Positions 1-9,858 of a stretch of DNA of 64,000 bases are shown piece after piece (the stretch's first letter is position 1; the number at the start of each line of letters is the position of its first letter). This DNA is from Immersiella caudata (Eukaryota; Ascomycota; Sordariomycetes; Sordariales; Lasiosphaeriaceae). The position numbers and the translations under genes are program-made. The stretch covers positions 4,154,001 through 4,218,000 of the forward strand of contig JAULSU010000004.1 of NCBI GenBank assembly GCA_030512335.1, in the 5' to 3' direction. The notes beneath the pieces were generated by a model. That model had not been told where the DNA came from. It was given only the letters and a program-made list of their open reading frames with translations, and did no database searches.

Positions 1-625
1 CGGTTCTACCGTAAATGCATAGCATTGGCCAGGTCAAATATTTAAGCCTATTCAACTAGAATTCTCGTAAGGCGATCGATTCCTTTTTCCATTCCCGACA
101 CCCGGCTAACGAAGGAGTTCTGTTGGCCTCCCGGAGACCATCAGACGGCCGCAATCTTCAAGCTGTGTAGCGCGCGAAGCGCAGCCCTCAAGCATCACAG
201 ATGCTCAAAACCGAAAGCTGCAGACGCCAGGCTCCTTGGTAGGCTTCGTGGCGAGTTTGCGGTCTCAGAAGGAGAGCCTTGTCGCGAAATGGCGTTCGCC
301 ATTGTCGCACAGAAGCAGGACGACCCAGTAAACAAACACCATGCTGTCTCCATCACCGATGCATAATGCAACATATCACTTCACATCGGATGCCTCTCCA
401 TCCAGCCCAGCTTCCGCAGGCGACGGCTATCGTGGCCAGCTTGATACTGGTCCGCAGCAGCTGAAGGGGCCGCAAGGCAAGGCCGTAGGTATAGGAGGTG
501 TTTTAACAGCTATAAAAGGAGCGAGAAGAACTATCTATCGACCCTGATGACACCCAGAGCCTGTAACCCTTCCACTGGCCCTCTCCATTCTCCAGCAAGG
601 ACACAACAAGACACTCAACACCATC
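1..625 (+). promoter_or_regulatory. Upstream region of the small secreted protein gene, with TATA box
   Basis: No gene is seen here. A clear TATA box (TATAAAAG) lies at 511-518, about 110 bases before the ATG at 626, and the leader between them is rich in CCA/CAC, as is common before fungal start codons. A strong TATA box suggests a regulated rather than constitutive promoter (inference). The first 300 bases hold only short overlapping ORFs without family resemblance. Confidence 0.55.
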
Positions 626-1118
626 ATGTTCTCCTATCAACTCACTCTCACCACCTTGGCCTGCCACATCCTCCTCACCCTGGGCGCCCCCACGGTGCTG
701 GATGATCGCTGCCCCAAGGCAAAGGTGAGAATTTGCGACAGCACCAACTTCCGCGGCGATTGTAAGAGCATCGAGGTCGAACTGGAGAAATGTGGTATGT
801 TGTCTTTCCCAAACCGGCGTGGTGGGCTCACGGGACCTAACGAGAGATCGGCTTCAGTCAAGGTGGAAAAGGCCTGGAACGACCGTATCAGCTCGATCGA
901 AAATATGAGCAGAGCTGCCTTCAACTGCCAATGGTTCCTGTACGTGACCTGTTTTGGGTTTTGTGGTTTCCTTCAGAAGCTAACTTCATTTCTTGTGACT
1001 TAGTGATGGTAAGTGTGAAGGCGACTGGTACGGCAATCAGAATGATGGTGATCTTGGTGATGGAAATGGCAAGTTTGATGAGTCCATCAGTGCATACAAG
1101 TGCGCCCCGAATGAGTGA
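626..1118 (+). CDS. Small secreted cysteine-containing protein, possibly beta/gamma-crystallin-like
   Basis: Spliced model of three exons (626-794, 858-939, 1004-1118), 121 residues. Residues 1-21 form a typical signal peptide (hydrophobic LTTLACHILLTLGA core), so the product is probably exported. The mature part has six cysteines and a pattern, ICDSTNFRGDC then WNDRISSI and a closing YKC, reminiscent of a beta/gamma-crystallin Greek-key unit seen in small fungal secreted proteins. The first intron (795-857) has GTATGT, a CTAAC branch site and a CAG end, but is 63 bases and stop-free, so an unspliced reading stays open. The second (940-1003) is forced, because without it the frame ends early. 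Function is unknown; the fold assignment is tentative. Confidence 0.7.
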
Positions 1119-1267
1119 GATATTAAGGGTGCATTGTCAAGATGTACCAGTTGTTATTCACTATTACTGTAGAGAGCTAAAACTTATGGGGAAATCTGAA
1201 CAGATAAATTTTATATTTCGAGCAAATGTAGTCACAAGTTCTGAATATGATAACAATGGTCGTGGGA

Positions 1268-1801
1268 TTACCACCCTGGGTGTTGGTCTCCGACAAAGGA
1301 GCGCATCACGCTATCCATATGTCGTCTTTTTGCCTCCTTTTGGCCTTCTGGAGCTTCTACCAAGTCCTTGCGGAGTTCCTGATAAAGGCTATATGCAGTT
1401 CTCCGGTCGGTCAATTTCCTGCAGGGTGGGCACTGGTCTTGAATTTTGCCACCCTTTGGAATCGTCCCTGGGGCTCCAAAGATATCATCAGCTGTGAGAA
1501 TATAGGGCAACACAGGGTGCTTGCACAACTCATGCTTTAGGCTTAGACGACACTTGGGGCATTGGAGGTTTGTGTTCAACCATATGGCGATGCAGTCAAT
1601 ACAGAACAAGTGGCCGCAAGGCAGCAAGGCAGGGTTCTCATACTCGCCCACTACAGGATCGCCAGTTTCCCCTCTTCGAGGGAACGGCTTAAGCTTGACG
1701 TCCTGGCAGATGGGACAAACTATGTACTTCTTCTCTTGGAGAAATGTCTCCTTGGGATCCGGGGCGTAGTTTGAGATGTGCTCTGAACAACCGTCGGCCA
1801 T
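1268..1801 (-). CDS. RING-finger protein (putative E3 ubiquitin ligase)
   Basis: Single exon, 177 residues, starting at the ATG at 1801. A C3HC4 RING finger is visible: C29 and C32 (CPIC), then C62-G-H64, C67, C70 and C81-P-K-C84. The loop between the first two ligand pairs is about 29 residues, at the long end for RING domains. Downstream there is a charged helical tail without a recognised domain. RING proteins recruit E2 enzymes and transfer ubiquitin; the substrate cannot be guessed. No membrane segment or signal peptide is seen. It lies tail-to-tail with the secreted protein gene, with about 150 bases between stop codons. Confidence 0.8.
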   Translation of the reverse strand: MADGCSEHISNYAPDPKETFLQEKKYIVCPICQDVKLKPFPRRGETGDPVVGEYENPALLPCGHLFCIDCIAIWLNTNLQCPKCRLSLKHELCKHPVLPYILTADDIFGAPGTIPKGGKIQDQCPPCRKLTDRRTAYSLYQELRKDLVEAPEGQKEAKRRHMDSVMRSFVGDQHPGW

Positions 1802-2148
1802 CTTTTACAGTAACTAATTTCAGACAATCGACCGTTGCAGTAGCCTTTAAGCCAATAGGGAGACCTCAACGCAACAAGAGGGGAGAAAGTTCGGTGCCGT
1901 AGGTCCTCGATGCCGTCAATTATCCGGCGCCCAATCCTTTTATCGGAATCTCTTCCACAGAGAAACAATGCGCTTGTGTGTTGTGAGAACAAAGGCACAC
2001 GACATGACGAGCTGGTGTCTTTCAACATTCCCTTCTTTGCACAACAACAAAGCACCTTCGTCTAAGAGGTTGCGCGTATTGCCTACCGCACCCCCGGGTT
2101 ATGTACAGTGTATCGATAAGGATCGCGCAAGCCTACAATATGGCCATA
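1802..2148. other. Intergenic, promoter side of the RING gene
   Basis: This 347-base stretch lies between the 3' end of the mini-protein gene and the start of the RING gene, both on the minus strand. Nothing beyond an expected promoter/3' UTR is seen. Confidence 0.4.
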
Positions 2149-2608
2149 TCATTTCGATTCCCCCTTTGCTTCAAGCGCTGCCTTCTCCTTCTGTGCTTTC
2201 TCATGCTCGATTATTTGCCTGCTCCAGCTGCGGCGACGCCTCGTCAGTACTTCCCTCAAGACTTGATGACTGGATGAACATACTATCTGCTGGGGGCGAA
2301 GCGGCCGGGCTCGGGCATCTTGTGCCGGTATTCAAGCTCGGCGCTGAGCTTCCACGCCGCCGCCACGACGCCGAGCATGACTAGACCAGCAACGGCGGTG
2401 TTGCGCTTCCAATTGGCAGGCTGTGCGTACCAGCCGCCGGCCGGCGACCAGACGTGCTTGGGGTAGCTATATCCAACTCAGTTAGTTGGCGTCGTGAATG
2501 ACGATTACTTTGCTTGCGGCACATGGTACGTACGGAACCCGAGGACCACCGCCCTGTGCGACTGTTAGCTTCTGCGGAGCCCCAATTGAGCAGGGAATGA
2601 CTTACCAT
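2149..2608 (-). CDS. Conserved single-span mini-protein, probably mitochondrial (four exons)
   Basis: Hand-spliced model of 94 residues: exons 2606-2608 (ATG alone), 2534-2553, 2284-2466 and 2149-2227. Introns of 52, 67 and 56 bases have GTAAGT, GTACGT and GTATGT donors and proper branch sites. The product starts MGGGPRVPYPKHVWSP, has one hydrophobic helix (about residues 34-51, NTAVAGLVMLGVVAAAW), then MPEPGRFAPSRYWSRQIIEHE and a charged tail. I recognise this as a small protein conserved in filamentous fungi. Its shape (short N-terminus, one span, charged C-terminal helix) fits an accessory subunit of a respiratory complex, perhaps complex I, but that is recollection and inference. No single ORF here exceeds about 70 codons, so ORF-based calling misses it. 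Confidence 0.8.
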
Positions 2609-3012
2609 TGTGATGTATGCTGCCTTCGGCGACGTAAAATGGCCTAGATTGGTGATGCCGGGGCGTCAGAAAAGCTCAACTTTGGTCAAACGTCAATCGA
2701 GGTTCATGGAATGCATCCACCAATCGGTCGGGGTGGAGCAACAGCTTCCAGCAGCCGCTGGCGCTCTGACCCCAAAAAACACGCCAAGCTCAAAAGCTTC
2801 AAGGGGGTGGATTATGTCAGCATTTTTTTTCATTCGAGATCCTTGCCAGTGGAACACGACTTGCGAGCTTCACGTCGGAGAACTTTTTCGCCTCTCGAGC
2901 CATCTATCGCGACAATCGACGACCTCAGCCATTGCACTCCCCCGCGCCGGATTGAGCTCCGACACACCCAGGCTCGCGGGTTCGTCATCCCAAAAGACCA
3001 AAGTTGCCGCCG
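2609..3012. promoter_or_regulatory. Bidirectional promoter region, mini-protein / mL44
   Basis: The 404 bases separate two divergently transcribed genes whose products are both probably mitochondrial, so shared control is possible. No specific site is claimed. Confidence 0.35.
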
Positions 3013-4281
3013 ATGAAGAGGTTACGGCTCGACCGGTGCGCGGGTCAGCTGCTCGCTCGCCCGCGAACATGCTCCTCGCCTGCAACCGGCAGTCTTCGAT
3101 CTGTCCGCCCTAGCCAGCAGCCCGCCCAATCCGCACGGTCACATTCAACGGCTGTCGCATTTTCAGAGCCTCTCGAATCACGCCAATCACGCCAATCACC
3201 GACTCCATGGGACCCTCGGGCGCTCCCCTCACCCTCCCCTCAGCGGTCGCTCCGGTCCGCCAAGCTGGCTGCTCTGCACGCCCGTCTATCCCTCCCCACC
3301 AGGATTCCCCTTCAGACGCTTGGAAGGACACTGGTAGACGCCTCGGCGGATGAGAACCCACGGTTCAACAACACCAATCTTGCCTTTGTCGGCCAGACCA
3401 TTATGAATTATCACGTCGCAGAATGGATCATGTGCCGATACCCTCGCCTGCCCATGACCATCGTTTGGGAAGCCATGAAAGGGTATGCAGGGAATCGAAC
3501 ACTATTCCAAGTCGCGAAATCATGGGGCGTGGAGAGCGCCGCTGCGCCTGGTGGGGAGGTCGACCCAGGTCTTCTTCAGTTCGACCACACAGATCCCTCA
3601 CGAGGTGTTGCCCTTCTGGGCTTCGGATACACGCGGGTGGAGGTAGAAAGGTCCCCAAAGTGCCATTGGCGGCGCGGCGTAGCTAATCGCGTTGTGTTCG
3701 ACGACGACTTTGGCAACGCGGTACAGCCCTCCTCGGAAGCCGGGGCGGTGGGGGAAGAGCACGAGATTTCAGACGAGAATCCCGCTTATCTGAGATACGG
3801 CAACGAGGATACTCGTGAGATTGCAGAGAAGGCCCACGCTGTCTTCGTACGCGCCGTGGTTGGCGCCGTCTACGCACACTGTGGTCGCGATACCGCCAAG
3901 GCTTTCATCAAAGCCCATATTCTCTCCCGCACACTTGACCTCGCTGGTCTCTTCCGCTTCAACAACCCTACAGTTGAGCTCGCCACGCTCTGCGCGCGCG
4001 AGAACTTTGAGCCCCCCGTCGCCCGCCTGCTGTCGGAAACTGGCCGCCTCTCCCGCACACCCGTCTTTGTCGTCGGTATTTACAGCGGCAAGGATAAGCT
4101 TGGCGAAGCTGCTGGCCCAAGCCTCGACGCCGCACGCTGGAAGGCTGCCATGAATGCTCTCAAGTCCTGGTATCTCTACAGCCCAGGAGAAAACGTACCA
4201 GTGCCGAGCGACGTGCTCGAGAACAGTGCAAAGCCCTGGACACCTGCATACATCGACATGGGTGAAATCATATCACGCTAA
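3013..4281 (+). CDS. MRPL3: Mitochondrial large-subunit ribosomal protein mL44 (yeast MRPL3 type)
   Basis: Single exon, 422 residues from the ATG at 3013. The first ~90 residues are Arg/Ser/Pro-rich with no acidic stretches, fitting a mitochondrial presequence. From about residue 100 the RNase III-like fold follows (FNNTNLAFVGQTIMNYHVAEWI, a block with VVGAVYAHCG), then a C-terminal double-stranded-RNA-binding-like segment (SRTPVFVVGIYSGKDKLGEAAG, with KAAMNALKSWY). In mL44 the nuclease residues are lost and the domain is structural in the mitoribosome; the ENN-DxxG pattern of active RNase III is not intact here. Length matches fungal homologues. Confidence 0.9.
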   Translation: MKRLRLDRCAGQLLARPRTCSSPATGSLRSVRPSQQPAQSARSHSTAVAFSEPLESRQSRQSPTPWDPRALPSPSPQRSLRSAKLAALHARLSLPTRIPLQTLGRTLVDASADENPRFNNTNLAFVGQTIMNYHVAEWIMCRYPRLPMTIVWEAMKGYAGNRTLFQVAKSWGVESAAAPGGEVDPGLLQFDHTDPSRGVALLGFGYTRVEVERSPKCHWRRGVANRVVFDDDFGNAVQPSSEAGAVGEEHEISDENPAYLRYGNEDTREIAEKAHAVFVRAVVGAVYAHCGRDTAKAFIKAHILSRTLDLAGLFRFNNPTVELATLCARENFEPPVARLLSETGRLSRTPVFVVGIYSGKDKLGEAAGPSLDAARWKAAMNALKSWYLYSPGENVPVPSDVLENSAKPWTPAYIDMGEIISR

Positions 4282-4872
4282 GCCAGTCAGCCATTTAATG
4301 ATACCGGTCTGGCTTGTTTGGATAATACACGATGTGGCCAGCGAACGATGAAGTCAAAATCTTCAGCGAGGGCTGTTGTCACTACGTGTATACGAAGGGG
4401 GAGCGTTGTTCCACGGGAGGGCTAGGGACTGCGGAAGAATTGGAACGAGTATGGCCGACTGGGGACGTCTCGCTTTCCACGGCCACTTCTGGGAGGGTGT
4501 ACGAGGGGACTTGTAAACATAGCATATTACCTGAGCAAAATATTGGCATCGGCAGCGGAAGAACAAGAGCTTGGCTTCCTGTTGGTTGTGGGAATAGAAG
4601 GAAAGGGTGCAAAGGGGCGTTTGCCAGCCTACGGTGAAGCCCCTCAAGATAGACGGTGGACCACAACGACCCAGCCACTATGTACATTGTAAATATATTA
4701 ACTCGCATTGTCTAACTTCCGCTCTTGAGCCTTGGTTCTGCGTGCTTCAGGCACAAGTGGGTATCGTAAACGTCAAAGCGTCCAGCTCCTAGCCTCCTCC
4801 GCAGACAATTTTCCCAAGTCGATTCGTTCCCAAGCCAGTTGTTTTTCTGCCCGATGATCTTGCGCGACCTAG
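4282..4872. other. Convergent intergenic region
   Basis: The 3' ends of mL44 and of the phospholipase gene face each other across 591 bases. Overlapping short ORFs occur on both strands but none has recognisable content. Confidence 0.4.
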
Positions 4873-7560
4873 CTAACTGAAGTGATCCCCATGTCCTATT
4901 TTATTCACAATACCCAACCGCATCCGTTTTCTCCTCCTCTCCGTTTTGGCCTCTGCCTCCCTCTCTAGCCTCCTACGCTTCTTTCTCTCGTAAACAGCCC
5001 GCACCGTCGCCTTGATCCGCGAACGTCCCTCGTTGTAGTTCGCGCGAGCCAGGGCCACCGCGCTGTCAATTTGCTCAGGGGTGTAGATAAAATTCCACGT
5101 GCTCATATACTCGCTTGTCGCGGGATCGACGCCAGGAACTTTGTCGTTTGCAAGGTAGGGGAGATAAACAACGGCAATTCCAGCATCGGGCTCCATTAGC
5201 CGCCAAGATGAGGCATCATCTATGGGTGGAGGCGGAGGATCCGATGAGCGTTCCTGGGTGCGTCCTACCCAGACGGTGCAGTAGCCTAGCTCTTCGGCAG
5301 CCTGAGCGGCCTTTTCCACTTGGTCTGTCTTATCGTTCGAAGGAGAAGATAGGTCCGGCCCGGGTGCGGGAGAGGGTGCAGTGCTCGTCTCGCCGGCTTC
5401 GATTTGGCGGGCTGCTTGGTCGACTTGGGCTGAGGTGAGCTTCTCGCTCGCGCTGGGGCCAGATTCAGCCTGAGCTTGGTCAAGCTCCTTCGCGGTCGTC
5501 GATGGCGAGGCGGTGGCTTTCGGCCAACCTATGCCGACCGGCCAGCCCTTGATGCCTCTTTGCAGCGCGTATCCTTCCACTTCTGACAACCAATTGTCCG
5601 TCTTGACATCGGCTGAGGCGTCAAACGCAACTATAACCTCAACTTCGCGCCCGGGTCGGAGCAACGGGTAGATGGGTAAGTTGTTAGACATGCCCGCATC
5701 CATCAATTGAATATACTCATTGTCGTACACGCTGTCGGGTACGGTCTGTGGTAATCTTCCGCGCATACCATATGCGAAGTTGGGGAGGGAGGCGGGATCG
5801 ATGGGGTGGACTTTGCTGAGGTCTTCGTTGTGGCCCCAAATGAGTTCGTCCACTGCCTGGAGGCCGCCGATACTCTTGACGAGAGGCCGTATCTCACGGT
5901 AGTAGTGGCTCAGCGAGGCACAGAATGCACTTCCCCAGATTCCCAAGAGCGAAGGGATACGAAGCTCAGGCAGGCGAAGCCCATCTTCCGTAGGTTTCTC
6001 ACGCCCGGCCTCAAATCTGCGTCCCATAGCCCATGTTGGAATTCCTGCTCCAAACTCCTCGCAAAAAAACTCATAGGGTGTCATTTCAAACCACTGAAAC
6101 CACGATTCCTTTTTGGCGACCTCCTTGGCGGCTTCAGAGGCTGGTCCCGATTTGTCTGCTCCCGGTGGGGTCAAGTCTGGTATTTCGTGACGCACTGCTG
6201 TGTAGATTGGAAGTGGATGCTGGCCGTACCGGATGTGCTCTTGTTGGGTTGAAAGCTTGAAGTCTTTCTCGTTCACACCCAACTCCCCCTTGGGAACCAT
6301 CAACCTTGCTGCTAGAAGCATCCCGTAAGCATCGACCAGACCGAAGTCAGCACCTGGATTCCCTTTCAACTTTTCAACCAGTCCGCTCAAGATATACTTG
6401 TTTGTTGGCGCCGAGGTTAAAAGTGAGAAGGCGGCTGGAGGGTACGCAATGTGGATACCCACACGGGCTTTGAGATGGTCGACTACACGGCTGAGGTCCC
6501 TCTCGGTAATGGAGGAGAAGTAGAGCGACTGGAGCCAACACGAGCCGCTGACTCCTGAAATGTAGGTCGTGCAGTCGAACAAGCCATCTTCTGCCGTTGA
6601 CTGGAACGAGCCAGCTCCGGCGATGAGCGCCCGAAGACCACCACCGGAGCCGCACATTGCGATGACTGGGATATCGTCAGGGTGGACGTCCTCCTCTTTG
6701 AGCCCCAGGTACCTCGCCAAGGCGGCGGCTATGTGTTTTTTCCTTCTGGTGGTAAATGTCAGCCATCAACCTCCTTTCCAAGGCCTTGGTGTATCTCCCA
6801 GATGGACACTCCTCCACCTCCTGAGAAAACAAGGTAAATGAAAAACTGGGGACAGCTCGAATCCGGCATACCGAGATAGAAACGTTTTTTCCTCCTCGCA
6901 AAGGTGTTGTGACACGCGGACCTCGGCCTCGTACTGGATCTCGGGGTGGACCGAAGGGTCATGGGCTTCACGCCAAATCTCTTCAGCTAATGTTCCAGGG
7001 CCCATTGAAAGCTCACGCTGGAGCTTCCGAACGTAGGCTGGGATATTCTTTGACCACTCCGGTAGTATAAAGTCGAGAACCTTGTCTGTTATAACAGCAG
7101 CGTCCGCCTGTGGGACAATCGAGACCCCCGTAAATTTGGACCAGACAGGCGAATTGCCATCTTCGTTAGCTGTGCCATCCTCAGTTTGAGTAGGGTCGGT
7201 TCGTGCGTCCGCAAGCGCTCGCCTCTGAGAGTTATCAGTCGGGTAGAGAGAATAGACAAGCAGTGCGCTGAGGGTGAGCACCAATAGTGATCCGGGCGCT
7301 GGGTTTCTGCTCTTGGGATCAGGCTTCTGCTGGGACGAAAAGTAACCTAGTCCCGGCTGCCGTGAGACGGAGACCCGGGAGCTACCGCTATAGAACGGTG
7401 GTGCCGCGCGGGATCTCCGCGTGGTGATGGGCGTAATACTGGGGTTGAAAGTTCGTGACCAAGTTCTGAGTCCTTGCCGGCCAGGTTTGGGAAGTTGCTT
7501 TGCAATGTGTCTTGCAGACGGTCTCATGATGGTCAAAAGACAATGGAGCAGTCTCCGCAT
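4873..7560 (-). CDS. Membrane-anchored cPLA2/patatin-like phospholipase
   Basis: Two exons (6872-7560 and 4873-6745; intron 6746-6871, 126 bases), 853 residues. The join gives FLSR|RKKHIAAALARYLGL, matching cPLA2-family proteins of moulds. The N-terminus is basic and Ser/Arg-rich, followed by one hydrophobic span (SLLVLTLSALLVYSLYP), so the protein may sit in a mitochondrial or other internal membrane. Catalytic features are visible: the oxyanion glycine run CGSGGGLRA (about 261-269), nucleophile elbow GVSGS with Ser about 296, and the Asp of DAG near 580 (usually DGG/DAG in this fold). A Pro/Ser/Thr-rich stretch precedes a highly basic C-terminus. Expected reaction: hydrolysis of fatty acyl esters of phospholipids; exact specificity is unknown. 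Confidence 0.85.
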
Positions 7561-9858
7561 GGGTGTAGGAAGTGCGTGTGGTTGTGCGCAAAAGATTTAT
7601 CATCGTCGCGTACGGCGCTGGCCACAGCAGCAGTTATTTGCTGATGCGCATCACTCAGAGTACCGGCAGCGCAAAGTATGAAGGCTCTGGCCAAAAGAGA
7701 GGGGCCATCCGCTCCGTGCGAAAACACGTTGCGCAGAACAATAGAGACCCTCAACCAACACAGGCCGGCATCAGCTGCATTATAAGCGACGGTTTCTACA
7801 TCTTTGAATGCCTTGTAACTATTGTAAAAGGCGTTATTAGTATTTAAAGAGGACTTGCTAACACTGAAGGAGGCCCTTTGCCAGTGTCCATACCGCTCGG
7901 CGCACTGGCCAAACGGGCACTTTCATGTGGCTGGAGCCTTCGTATATTGACCTAACTAAATTGTTTCAAGGAAGTCGAAACAACCATCCGCTCGCAACCC
8001 GACTTCCAGAAACTCAAGGCTTCAATTGAGCCGAGATTCTCGTTTGATAAGCCGCGGGATTGTCTGCGGCAACCAGAACCAACAGAGTCCCGACTCATCG
8101 TGTCTCAAGAACTAGACTCCCGTCGGCCGCTCGCTCCATTCGGTACGGACGAAGACCCTGAAGCAAGACTCAACACTAAGGGATTCCTCGTCCCGAACCA
8201 GTACGTAACTGACTACTTCCCGTATCCCGCTTTCCCCCGCTCTCTGGGCAGCTCCCGACCGAACGCTGTGATCTCGACTTGCAAGTGACGGAGCGAGGCC
8301 ATGGCGCATTGCGCTGATACGACACCGGGACTGGTGACACGGATACGATTAACTTTCTTGCCGATGGTTTAAAGCATCCGCCCTGCGCAAGTGATTGGTC
8401 GAAGAGAGCTCTTCCACATCAGGATTGCTGCACCACTCTTGCGGTGCTTGATATTGACATTGATGAATGGACCTCCAACAAGGTTCACACAACAGTTCGA
8501 CCCCTGCTGGGGCCGCGCAGGGGCTGCCCAAGTTTGTGTCTTGGGTACTGAGATACTGTCGTTTCGACGAAACATTGAATCAATCCCGTTCACAAACCCG
8601 CTCCAAGTTGTTACTGTGCAAAGTGCGTTCATCGTGGCAGTCTCAGGCATGAAAACTCTGGCATGTTCTTGGCCGAATAGCGATGGCCGTCAGCTGCTTT
8701 TGGCTGGCAACGCCCAATCAGGCCGATCCCAAGTTTGCGTCGTCCATTTGGCTGGGCGAGACGGCGGCAGAAGAGAAAGGCCCTGACCCCAGCATCGTCT
8801 CTATCCTCCAGACAGGAATCTCCAGATTTCTCCAACTGACGCTGCTGCTTCTAGGATCGAGGGAATGACGAGACGGGAAGACGCCCTTCTAAAGCACTTA
8901 CATAGAGCGGAGCAGGCTAGAAAGGGCGTATTGCTCTGCTTGGCCAGCTCCCTCCTCTGATGATGCGAGTCACGATGGGAAATGCGTTCATCTCATTCCC
9001 ACCCCAGTTTCTTGCAGGAGAAACATGGTGGGAAAAAAGTCATAGCTTCTCAGGCCGACTTTCTAATGTGGTCTGGGCGCTGGCGGCCAACGGCAACCAA
9101 TCGCAGGCCATCGACGAATCACAAGCTGCAAATCCCCGACCCCTGGTCATTAATTCTCTTCGCCTACCCCTGGTGCTTGTCTTCTTCTGGTGTGGGCCGT
9201 CCCCCAGAAGCCACCTGCCCTGTCCCGTCCGTCGCTCCCCCAGCCCAGCAGCACAGCACCGAGCAACCTACCCCCTTTTGCTCAGCGCAGACAGCGACAC
9301 GGGAATTCCTCCCACTCAAAGTCCTAAATTTTTCCTTTCTGGCCGCGACAGCTCAACATCTCCCAATTCCTCCCCATCTCTACTTTTCGTACCCTCATTT
9401 CGTATTCATACGCGATCCAGCGTTACCTTTCAGAATCACCTGCCAGTTTGCCTAGACTCCTGCGCTCTGCAGCGCCATTGACACGCGACAACGCCTGCGC
9501 TCGCTGTCTTTTTTTTCTGGTACGTACGGGAATGCAACCACCAGCCTCCTTCCTTGCCCGACTCGTCCCGTCCGCTCGACCGCATCCCCGCCTCCAAACG
9601 GCCATCCTGCCTTTGAGCCTGCTCGTCCTGAGGCTGGTTGCTCCGCTGCCGCTTTGCGCGACGGGAGCTGCCAGCCGAAGGTTGAGGTGGAGCTCGTCGG
9701 TTTTGTTCACTCGGGCTCATTTGCGGAAGAGCAACCTTTATCAAACACGAAACCCGAGAGTTTAACTGACTTTGGTACTTCTGGCTTCAGACTTCGCGCC
9801 TTCCCTTGAACGCACTTCACTAGGTTACTCCCGTTCGCCGCTTCGATTGCTTGTCAAA
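7561..9858. promoter_or_regulatory. Long divergent intergenic region upstream of phospholipase and septin
   Basis: This 2.3 kb gap holds the promoters of both neighbours. From about 9150 to 9840 the plus strand is strongly pyrimidine-rich (runs of C and T), as in the leaders of highly expressed fungal genes, and probably is the septin promoter and 5' UTR. A ~100-codon open stretch at about 7970-8288 is coding-like in places but has no recognisable family or splice structure, and I do not call it a gene. Confidence 0.45.

Noticed and set aside
1968..2384. Plus-strand ORF of 138 codons
   Set aside because: It is the shadow of the spliced mini-protein gene on the minus strand.
7970..8288. Open frame of about 100 codons upstream of the septin gene
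   Set aside because: It lacks an ATG near its start, has no recognisable domain, and no splice sites linking it to other coding sequence; plausible chance or a remnant.
8391..8868. Overlapping ORFs on both strands, up to 131 codons
   Set aside because: No family resemblance and mutual overlap; in GC-rich DNA frames of this length arise by chance.
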